Source: Blepharisma stoltei
Lineage: Eukaryota; Ciliophora; Heterotrichea; Heterotrichida; Blepharismidae
Direction: 5' to 3'
Length of the DNA stretch: 64,000 nt
NCBI GenBank assembly: GCA_914767885.1
Contig: CAJZBQ010000010.1
Location: 372,001-436,000, forward strand
Shown: piece after piece, positions 55,826-64,000 of the stretch
How the letters are laid out: each line of letters starts with the position of its first letter
Position numbering within the stretch: position 1 is the stretch's first letter
Made by a program: the position numbers and the translations under genes
Notes under the pieces: model-generated
Told to the model about the DNA's origin: nothing
What the model saw: the letters and a program-made list of their open reading frames with translations, nothing else
Database searches by the model: none

Positions 55826-56713
55826 TTAAAAATATTCTTCTACAGAATCCTTTATAGATTCCATCATCACTTCAGTATTTTCTCCTCTTTCCCGAAAGAT
55901 CCAGCTCTTCAATGATTCTCTCACACTTTTTGTCATTCCATACACAAGTGCATTCAGCAGTCCATTTATGCAAGTAAAGAACCCAGAAATCACAGACATC
56001 TCTCTCGGTGGGCAATCAACAAATATTTCCCAAACTCTACTAATAGTGACTGGTGTAAAACAAATCACAAGAATGATAGGATACATCACAAGCCTCCTCA
56101 TAAGCTGCTTCCTCATCTGTTGTTGCTCAGAAACGTTGCCAATTTCTAACTGAATTTTCTTTATAACTTTAAAATACACAATAATGTTGAATGGGATCAC
56201 TATTCATAGTGGCCCATAAAATAAAGAGTATCTTCATATTGTTCCTCATTTTTTGCTATCGTCAATCCAGCATCATCCTTGTGCTGTTCCAAAAGAATCT
56301 GTGATATAAGGCAGCCAAGAAATGCATAAAGGCACTAATACAGCAAAGATAAGGGCATACCACTTATAATGCTCACCTAGTCTTTTCTCATGAATAACAG
56401 CTAAATAGAGAGCTAAAGCAATCATAGCTGTCCAGAGGACGTTAGCTAGAGTGCAAAATGTTAAAGCTACCGATTGTAATTGGCAGAGAGGTGAGTGACT
56501 ATTATTTTCGTCGTAGGAAGGGATTAAAAATGCAAGAGCGTGGATTGCATCTAAGCATGAAAGTATAGACACCAGCTTGAATGCAAACACTCTGAGCTCC
56601 TTGAAACTAAGATAGACTGTGATGATAAACATTGAGCCTAATAGGCTTAGTGAAGAAACTGCTGCATTGATAATATAAAGTCTGTACAAGTAATACTCAC
56701 CTATACATACCAT
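55826..56713 (-). CDS. cAMP-receptor-like GPCR (7TM)
   Basis: 295 residues, single exon with six UGA-Trp codons, several in the segment ..GWCWIDDSKKWGTIWRYSLFYGPLWI... Seven hydrophobic helices are visible. The pattern ..YLSFKELRVFAFKLVSILSCLDAIHAL.., the CW.D.S.. second outer loop and ..RRLVMYPIILVICFTPVTISRV.. match the Dictyostelium cAR / protist cAMP-like receptor family. A plausible role is chemosensing; the ligand is unknown. Confidence 0.82.
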
Positions 56714-56764
56714 TATAAATTAATATTTCATTTTTTCTCTAGCTTGGAATCTAGTGGAAAATTG

Positions 56765-58182
56765 ACAAATTCAGTAAAACTATAAGGCGGCAGATGGTCA
56801 AGCACAGATGCCAATCCCCCTACCCCCCCTACCCCTACTCCCACCCCCCCATGCATGGATCCCCACCCCCACCCCCTAGTATATATGGATCCCACCCCCA
56901 CCCCCTCCACCCCCCCCACCCCCTCTATCATATAGGTAAACATATAAGTATAAAATCTTACAAATAAGACATACAATAAAATTTTAGTTAATTCATAAAT
57001 GGATTCATAAACAGATTCATAAATAAATATTAATGATCATAAGTATATTTAGCATAGACTGATATAGCCAATATATTAGTAATACATTTAAAATAAAATA
57101 ATTGCAAAAATTTGTTACACAGAAAGGAATCAATAAATGACTCAAAAAATATTTTGATATCTCTATAAAGTCTTTTACTCCCCCCATTTAATAACGAACA
57201 CATTTTTAGTTTGTTATTAAATGGGTCTAACTTATAAAATTCTTGGGAAAAAAAATATATAAAATTTATATTAAATATCTATGATTTTTTATATAAAAAT
57301 TTCAATAAAGGGTTAATATAAAAAAGTCAAATGATGGCAACATAAAGAGAAAGCGCCTAAATTCATGCGAAAAAATAACTATTGCTAACTCCTCCCCTCC
57401 GTGAGCGAACAAAACCATTAGAAAAGTCCCTCACTCTTCGTGAGCAAACAAAAATTTTTTTAATAGAAAAATTTTTTATGGAAAAAAAAATGACTGTTTT
57501 GTTCGTTATTAAATGGCGGGGGGAGCTAGCCTGCATTCTTTGGAAATTTTTGACCTTTATATGATTTAAAACAGGAGGTATGTGCTTGAAGGTTCATTGA
57601 AAATATGCTTCCTCGTTAGCAAACTGTATCCGATTTTTTTTTTCATCCCTATGACTTTGAATTTTTTATGCTGTGAGCAATTAATACGTTTTATTTGCCT
57701 TTAATACAGTTTACATTATATAGGGGGGTGGGGGATGGGGGATGGGGGTGGGGGATGGGGGTGGGGGATGGGGGTGGGGGATGGGGATGGGGGATGGGGG
57801 TGGGGGATGGGGATGGGGGATGGGGGTGGGGGATGGGGGGGGGGGGGGATGGGGGTGGGGGATGGGGGTGGGGGATGGGGGTGGGGGATGGGGGTGGGGG
57901 ATGGGATGGGGGATGGGGGTGGGGGATGGGGGTGGGGGTGGGGGTGGCATCTATTAATGGAATGGGGGTGTGGGTGGGATCCATAGATGCAAGGGGGGTG
58001 GGGGTGTGATCCATACATACTATCTGAGGGGGTGGGGGTGTGATCCATACATACTATCTGAGGGGGGGTGGGGGTGTGATCCATACAGGGGGTGGGGGTG
58101 TGATCCATACAGGGGTGGGGGTGTGATGTATACATCCAAACTGGGGGGGTGGGGGGGGGTTGGCATCTGTGCTTGACCAGGC
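56765..58182. repeat. Large inverted repeat built from G-rich satellite arms
   Basis: Left arm (56800-56935) is C-rich and right arm (57721-58165) G-rich, made of units such as GGGGGTGGGGGAT and a longer unit containing GTGATCCATACATACTATC. Outer ends are inverted: GTCAAGCACAGATGCCAA at about 56798 and TTGGCATCTGTGCTTGAC at about 58160. GAAAATTGAC flanks both sides (56755 and 58183), a possible duplication. Between the arms lie AT-rich sequence and element I. The G-rich arm could form G-quadruplexes. The Pro/His- or Gly-rich ORFs here are not genes. Confidence 0.7.
57176..57528. mobile_element. Family I TIR element with family A remnant inside
   Basis: TA at 57176 and 57527. Ends CTCCCCCCATTTAATAACGAAC and GTTCGTTATTAAATGGCGGGG are inverted repeats. 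Inside, 57389-57470 carries family A termini (CTCCGTGAGCGAACAAAA). Located between the satellite arms. Confidence 0.68.
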
Positions 58183-58898
58183 AGAAAATTGACTTTAGAA
58201 AGATAGCTAAATTGGGGAAGTTTGTGATGAGTTTATGATTTTCATTATTTATATATTGCTAAAATGCGTGAAAATCGAAGTAACTTCTTAGACTAAGATT
58301 ATTAATTAATCAAATAGAAATTAAATATTCTCTTCTTGCTAGTAATGAAGATAAGTCTTTTAAATGGAATACAAAACATTAAAACTATAAATATTAAAAA
58401 TTAGTTTTAATAAGTTAAATTTCAGGGTAAAATTTAATGAGAGCACTTGAGATCTATGAGCATATTTTTCCATATATAATTAATCCACATTTAAGTTAAT
58501 TTAAACGCTTTAAAGAGCTTAACTCCTCTCGTTTTTTTTTGCCCACTTATTAGGATTAGTTTAAAAAATATATTTTTTACAATTTTTTTTGCTTGCTGAC
58601 TAAGAGGGGAGTTAAAATTTCTTTTCATAATTTCGAACCTTCAAAAATATGACTTAATAAAAATAATGACTAAAGCTAAATATTTCATGTATTTTAATTC
58701 TTATTCTTATAATAGATTCTAAAATATAAATTTACGCTTTATTTTTATCAACAAAGTTTAAAATTTAATCAGCTAGGATAAAATATTAAGATGTGTATGG
58801 CATATTTTCTTTCTAGAAAATCTTAATTGAATATTTAATTGTATTTCTTCTAGACTCCTGCATTGTCTTAAAATTTACCATTTATCCTAATAATAAAT
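58183..58898. other. Intergenic with small TIR element J
   Basis: AT-rich region upstream of the MBOAT gene. It contains a 93-bp element (58520-58614) with TIRs TTAACTCCTCTCG and AAGAGGGGAGTTAA, TA at both ends. No gene seen in the remainder. Confidence 0.55.
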
Positions 58899-61800
58899 AT
58901 GATCGTGAGTCCTGGTACGCCAGATTCCCCTCAAGTCAATGTCCTTACCCCCCCCCCCCCCTCCGTGAGCGAACAAAAAAATTTTGTTCGCTCACGGAGG
59001 GGGGTTAATTTTTTTTTTTAAAAACAATTTATATATAAATTTTATAAAAAATATTTTTTTCGAAATTTAAAAAAAATCCTAATTTGCAAAAATTGGGAAG
59101 CAAATATTAATTTAATTTGCAAAATTTATGTTTTAAAACGCAATTTGTTTAAAATTAAACAGAATTAGCTCTAGATTTCATTATACTAATCATCACTTAT
59201 ATATCAAAAATTTTTTTCCATTAAAATTTTTTCTATTAAAAAAATTTTTGTTCACTCACGGAGGGTGGGTTTTTGGTCAAAAAATGGCGATTTTTCTAAT
59301 GGTTTTGTTCGCTCACGGAGGGGGGGGGGGGAGTTAGAAGAATTGAGTTTGGTGTGCTATTTTTCTTCTTGGCATGAATTGTTTTCAACCTTTTAGTTGA
59401 CGGCTGGAACTTATCTACAAGAGTCGCAGCAGGCGCTAAAATTGCAGGTCTCAAACCAAGCCCTTATTCAGACAGTGGCTATGTTGATTTAAATGATGGG
59501 CAATTATCCTCATTCCTAAATAATCTCCCAGCTCTCCTGATTTTTGCTTTCTTATTTGTGTTTGGGCGCAAATTGCTTAAATATCAAAGACCAGATATAC
59601 AAAGCCAACTGATTTATTATTTGATCATAGGAGTGGGCATGAACTTATACTTGCATGGCCCAGGAATCATATTTTTGTTATTCGAGCTTCTATTTAATTA
59701 CTTTTTAGCCTATTATTATGCTGGCAAAAAAGGGTTCCCTGTCATAGCCTGGACTTTCAATTTTTCGTATTTAGTGCTTGCTGAATATTATCATGGCTTT
59801 AAATTTTCATGGGTTTTTCCTCCTTTATCATTTTTAGATGAAATTCCTGTAGAAATGAACTGGGCTGGAGTAAACAAAATGTGCATGCTGAAAGCTTTGA
59901 GTTTTGTGTTGGATTATCACTGGGCACTTTCAAAAGAAGACTATTTGTCTTTAGATAAGCATAAAATTGACTGCACAGAATGCAGTAATATCAATGTGTG
60001 CTACACTTATAGAATGAGGGCACACGCAAATCATTATACACTTCTAGCATATTCTGCATATTTCTTTTACCCGCCGCTTTATTTAGCTGGGCCTACTACA
60101 AGCTATAATGCATGGATATCGCAAGTGCAAAGCCCACAAAGAAGCTATGATACCGTAATCGTTTTTAAGATCATTGAGAAGTCCATTGTCAGATAGCCGA
60201 AGCCCTATTCCCTTCAGTAACTCCCGACTGCTACCACTTGTTCGCAAGTCTGCACAAGAGCTTGCGCTAATTTGCTACCTCTTTATGAGGGTCTGCACTT
60301 GCTATCTGGAATTAGGAAAACTTATGTCACATTGCCGCGTCAATATTTTTACATTCCGTAGAAAATATTAGGTCATTTTTTCTAATCAGCTGTCGGCCAA
60401 AATGGAAGCCCTAAGCCCAGTCCTGGTATCATGCTGGATAAATATCCCGATTGGCCTCGAAACTACCTCTGCTAGTACTAGGAGAACCCTTTTCAACTTT
60501 GTGTCCCATTTTCCTTTGAGGAAAAATCCTGAATCAGAATTGAGCGCTTGTTGACAAGCTCGCGGGAGTTAAGGCGTCGGACAGATTCACCACACCATTT
60601 TATTGTATTTAAAAACTATGATAGCGTTTATTAAACTTATAGAGAAGCTCGCTGTAAATTGCCGAAGGACTAATCCAACGGGAACGGTCCCTTCGCCTAT
60701 TTGAGGTTCGTGCACGACATCACAAAGGCTGCTTCTTTCGGAGCAAGGGCTTGTACTTTCTCCAGATAGTCGGTGACTAACATCCCCATGCTGTACGCCA
60801 GCAAAGGATAAAATTCAAAAGGCTTGAATTTTTGGATCGACTCTTAGTTAATTTGGAATTTTGAAGTCCAGGACTTAATTCCTGTTTCAAGCTGGGAAAT
60901 AGTTCTGATTTACAAGGCCATTGGCTACTTGTGATACCGGAAGATCCCTTTTCAACTCTCGGCTCCATCCACTCTGAGGCAAAACCTTCATCTGGAATAG
61001 AACTTGCGATAAGTTAATCTCAGCATTGCACTCTACCAAACAAATAAAACCCCGCCAATATATGTCCCGAACACCAACTCCTTACGCATTGTCCACCGGC
61101 CGATACAAGAGCGAAACCAGTTGCACGTGTCAAGAGGGTAGGATGGGCTGCCACGCGATTTTAATGTATGAAGCTATGATACCAAAAAATTATTAATTTA
61201 TGGAGCAAGGCTTGTCTTTGTCTTTTTGGTACTGCAATGGTTTATTCACAATTTATTCTTCCCAGCAATAGCAAATAATGTGAGAAATAGATGGATTTGG
61301 GAGTCCTTTAATACATATGAGCTAATCATAGCAAGCTATTTTATACTGAAGTGGATCTGGCTAAAATTCACTGTAATTTGGAGATTTTTCAGACTTTGGG
61401 CACTCTGTGATGGAATTGAAAGCCCAGAAAATATGGGAAGATGCATGTCAAACAACTATTGTTTTGAAAGCTTTTGGAGAATGTGGCACCGAGCTTTTAA
61501 CCAGTGGCTTATTCGCTATGTATTTATTCCGCTCGGTGGTAGCAAGTACAAAATCTACAATATTTGGGTTGTTTTCGGCTTTGTTGCGCTTTGGCATGAT
61601 TTAAATTTGAATTTATTAGCTTGGGGATGGGGAATGTGCTTATTCATAATGCCAGAAGTCATAGTAAAAAGCTATTTCCAAAAGGCCAAATTTAATGAGT
61701 TTAGAAAAACCCTTCAATATAGCTGGCTTTGTGCATTTGGAGGTGGTTTCTATATCATTTTGATGATGGCAGCTAACTTGGTTGGATTTTCTTTTGGAAT

Positions 61801-61954
61801 TCGCGGATTGACGATTGTGCTGGAAGAAGTTTTTACAGAGTCAGGCATTTATTTGCTATTTAAAGTTTTCATGGTCTTAACACTTGGTGCACATTTTATG
61901 ATGATTATTAGAAGAGAAGAGACAAAATATGAAATATATGACTTGGGCCAATAA
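58899..61954 (+). CDS. MBOAT O-acyltransferase, Gup1/HHAT-like
   Basis: 545 residues after removing a family A IES (58946-59334) and a 1,015-bp tandem family D insertion (60155-61169 plus one 14-bp TSD); the total is a multiple of three. About 10 hydrophobic helices; the conserved MBOAT block reads ..FWRMWHRAFNQWLIRYVFIPLGG.. and ..FVALWHDLNLNLLAWGW.., with the catalytic His in LWHD. The D junction joins ..QRSYDT to KKLLIYGARLVF. UGA is Trp in FFLAWIVFNLL. Gup1-type enzymes remodel GPI anchors; HHAT acylates secreted proteins. Which substrate applies here is not clear. Confidence 0.9.
58946..59336 (+). mobile_element. Family A MITE, full length (IES in MBOAT gene)
   Basis: 389 bp between TA at 58946 and 59335, nearly identical to the copies at 28513 and 55165. 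Removal joins ..SPQVNVL to RRIEFGVLF in frame. Confidence 0.93.
60155..61169 (+). mobile_element. Two tandem SINE-like family D copies in MBOAT gene
   Basis: Flanked by a perfect 14-bp duplication GAAGCTATGATACC (60141 and 61170). Two related copies follow one another: the first ends ..CACACCATTTTATTGTATT near 60610, the second begins near ACTATGATAGCG (a degraded third TSD copy) and ends ..CACGCGATTTTAATGTAT. Suggests a second insertion into the TSD of the first. Removal with one TSD restores the gene. Confidence 0.9.
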
Positions 61955-62059
61955 AATATGGGACTTTTAAGCACTGTTTGCTATTTATAATCCAAATTAG
62001 AAAATGGACAAGGGCAAAATACTATAGAATTAGTTAGAGAGAATAAAAAATAAAGGATT

Positions 62060-63096
62060 TTAGATCTTTATATCAATTATGTCATATGGCACATATTCTA
62101 TATAATGCATGTGTAAATCGTCATATAGCCCAGATGAATTTAATGACGAAGAAATGCATATTGTGTTTTTTTGTGATGAAAACGAAGAATTGAAGGCGGT
62201 AGAATTCTCCACAACATTGCTAAAAGTTCTTCGATGGCATTTTGAAGTCTTGCCTAGAACTTCTTTCAAGTTTTTCTTAAGCAGCACAGGTTCTTTTATT
62301 TCTGTTTTCTTTTTATTCCCGATCTTGCTTTTCGTTTTATCTATTAATTTCTTCTCGTTCGAAATATAGGGCTTTACCCTAAGTAGCCCTATAAGGGCAG
62401 ATGATTCCCGGTGGAATCATCGAGTTGATCCAACGCAGGGCTACACAGGGTAAAACCCTATACTTACGGTTTCATAATTCTGATCAAGGCTCCCTCTTCT
62501 TATCCTCGCGGCTTGGATTGAAGTTTTATTGGCAATAATATCGACTTCTATACTTTTTTCCCTTATTTTTACCTCTATTTATTAAGCAAATTATTAGTCA
62601 GATTTATTATAGTAAATATGAATATGTTTTCTTTTGCTTCTATTAAATTATCATCTTTTTTTGGTTCCATTTTTCTTGCTGAAGAAGCTCTTTTTTCTCT
62701 TTCCAATGCTATAGGCATCATTTGATTAAAACTTATAGTTCTCTTTTTTCTATCGTGGAGAATTAATTTTTTCTTATTTTCTGCCTCTTTTGTTTTTGTG
62801 TTTTGAATTTGCAAAGCTAAGTCTAAGCTATCTTTCCTTTTCTGCCTTGTTTCTCAGGATATTTTTGATTTTTTTCTTTCGGATTCTAAATGTTTTATTC
62901 GATTTTCCAGAGTTTTTACTTTTAAATCTAGCTTTTTCCTCTCCAGAAGCAAATTGTGGATTTGAAATTCTGAAGATGGTATAGTTCTTTTTTGGGAAGG
63001 TTTTTGCGACGACTTAGACTGAGAAATCAAGCTATTATTTTCAGTGCACAGAAATCGGTCCGTTGGAAAGTGATTTTGCTTATCCTCTATCCTTGC
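62060..63096 (-). CDS. Coiled-coil protein, unknown, with two short IESs
   Basis: Removing 62365-62460 (family K) and 62576-62622 (47 bp) on the minus strand gives one continuous frame: ..LIEAKEN|IEVKIREKS.. and ..LDQNYETVS|ISNEKKLID... UGA is Trp in KISWETRQK. The N-terminal half is charged coiled coil (..LLLERKKLDLKVKTLENRI..), the tail acidic/aromatic (..HMHYIEYVPYDIID). No ATG is found in the first open stretch before TAA at 63097, so the start is unknown; there may be a missed intron or upstream exon. No family recognised. Confidence 0.6.
62365..62462. mobile_element. Family K short TIR element (IES, about 96 bp)
   Basis: TA at 62365 and 62461. Near-perfect inverted ends TATAGGGCTTTACCCTAAG and CAGGGTAAAACCCTATA, plus inner AGTAGCCCT / AGGGCTAC arms, so it folds into a long hairpin. 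Removal restores the coiled-coil frame. Confidence 0.85.
62576..62624. mobile_element. Very short IES (47 bp)
   Basis: TA at 62576 and 62623. AT-rich, no TIR, includes in-frame stop. Removal joins ..EAKEN to IEVKIREKS with no frame change. Among the shortest candidates in the window. Confidence 0.7.
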
Positions 63097-64000
63097 TTAA
63101 GCAATTTTTGTTTTTTATTAATTTTTATACAACAATCAATAAAATAATATTATTTTATATATAATTTTTTACTCAAAAGTTCGAGCCCATCCTTGATCAA
63201 AATTTGGTGGGCTGTTCGATCAAAAATAAGAGCTAGTTAGACATTAAATAATAATTAATGATAAACATAGCGCCAAGAACTTTATACCAAGTATTTGCAG
63301 ATTTAAACAGATCGTTTCTTACTCTTGCTTATATTTATGCTAAATTCAACGATATTGTTTGTGTAATTATTTAATCTAGCATGTGGACAATTGAATTTGA
63401 GATTTTTAAAAATATAACTTGTGAAGTGAAAAAGTGGAAACTTTAAAAATTTAAAAATTGCAGAAGAACAGATTTTGAAATTCTATGAATGAAGCTCTAA
63501 TTATCACGATTTCTGATAGATAATTCCATTCCATTCAAATTCAGCAGCAGTACGCTGCCCCAGGCCTTATGGATAATTCAGCTTATATTTCAAGTACTAT
63601 TAGCAAATTAAGTAAGCCTTCCTTTTTGTTCAAATAGCTAGTAAAACCGCTATAGCAACTATAAAGTATTATTTAAATATTATGTGGCACATAGAAGCTG
63701 AAAATTAGATCGATAAACTGTCGATTGTTAAATAAATATATTTAGGTGGCTCAGAAAATTTTTATGTATACTTTGATTCAAAATTGGGTATCTTGTTCAG
63801 GCAATATTTCGAGGTCCTATTGCATTAAAACTAAAGCATTCACGATACTAATTTTGAAGGCCTATGGCATTAAATCAGCTTCGTGCTGCAAGAATTAGGA
63901 GGCATTCTATGCTTTTTATCTTTATTTATCATAAAATTTTTAAAATTCGAAATATTTTTCATATAAGCACTCTTGATAAATAGTATATTATGGATTAAAT
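63097..64000. other. Gene-poor end with a family B remnant
   Basis: No convincing gene. At about 63167-63238 a worn element has CCCATCCTTGATCAAAATTTGG and GGGCTGTTCGATCAAAAATAAG, resembling family B termini with TA flanks (TTACTC.. and ..GCTAG). The remainder is AT-rich unique sequence. Confidence 0.5.

Noticed and set aside
57691-58135. Pro/His-rich and Gly/Trp-rich ORFs on both strands
   Set aside because: They are translations of the G-rich satellite in all frames; no start context, no conserved composition.
1-64000. CRISPR array, bacterial operon or prophage
   Set aside because: No spaced direct repeats; genes are eukaryotic with introns and UGA-Trp, and lie on both strands without operon structure.

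Overview
The window looks like germline (micronuclear) DNA of a heterotrich ciliate, most probably Blepharisma or a close relative. Three things point there. (1) UGA is read as tryptophan: most long genes contain in-frame TGA where Trp fits, while TAA and TAG end genes. (2) Genes are interrupted by introns of exactly 15 nt (GT..AG). (3) Coding sequences are split by non-coding blocks, usually bounded by TA, whose removal restores the reading frame. These blocks behave as internal eliminated sequences (IESs). No alignment was run; genus and protein families are assigned by reading the sequence.

Layout. 1-5.4 kb: Alba-like protein, CRAL-TRIO protein, four-TM protein, 7TM-RGS protein, AGC kinase, UBL5/Hub1. 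5.4-13.1 kb: a large IQ-motif protein with two IESs, a SINE-like repeat, and VPS50/syndetin with a hAT-like MITE at its start codon. 13.3-19.7 kb: a receptor locus (periplasmic-binding-like domains plus 7TM) loaded with insertions. 20.4-28.1 kb: MATE transporter, CTD-type phosphatase, PLK4-like kinase, MCM10, a membrane protein. 28.1-39.6 kb: a coiled-coil protein, syntaxin-18, a RING protein, a BFR1-like protein, a PLK1-like kinase. 39.6-49 kb: coiled-coil proteins, an MDR oxidoreductase, CK1, unknowns. 49-56.7 kb: SAC3 protein, RMND5/GID2, OLA1, an unknown, a small membrane protein, derlin, a cAMP-receptor-like GPCR. 56.7-64 kb: a G-rich satellite palindrome, an MBOAT (Gup1-like) gene, a coiled-coil gene.

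The repeats are the main story. Family A is a MITE of about 390 bp (TIR CTCCGTGAGCGAACAAAA) with more than 15 full or decayed copies; nine of them sit inside genes and leave an intact frame when removed. Families B (CCATCCTTGATCGAACGA), C, E, I, J and K are further TIR elements, some nested. Short unique IESs of 47-113 bp also occur. Most notable is family D, SINE-like elements with target-site duplications (TSDs) of 6-20 bp ending near TTTTAATGTAT. At least six D insertions lie inside genes, and removing the element plus one TSD copy restores the reading frame each time. Two copies of a hAT-like MITE (family F, 8-bp TSD) are also present; one needs the same kind of removal. Together these suggest a precise, non-TA route of DNA elimination for TSD-flanked transposons.
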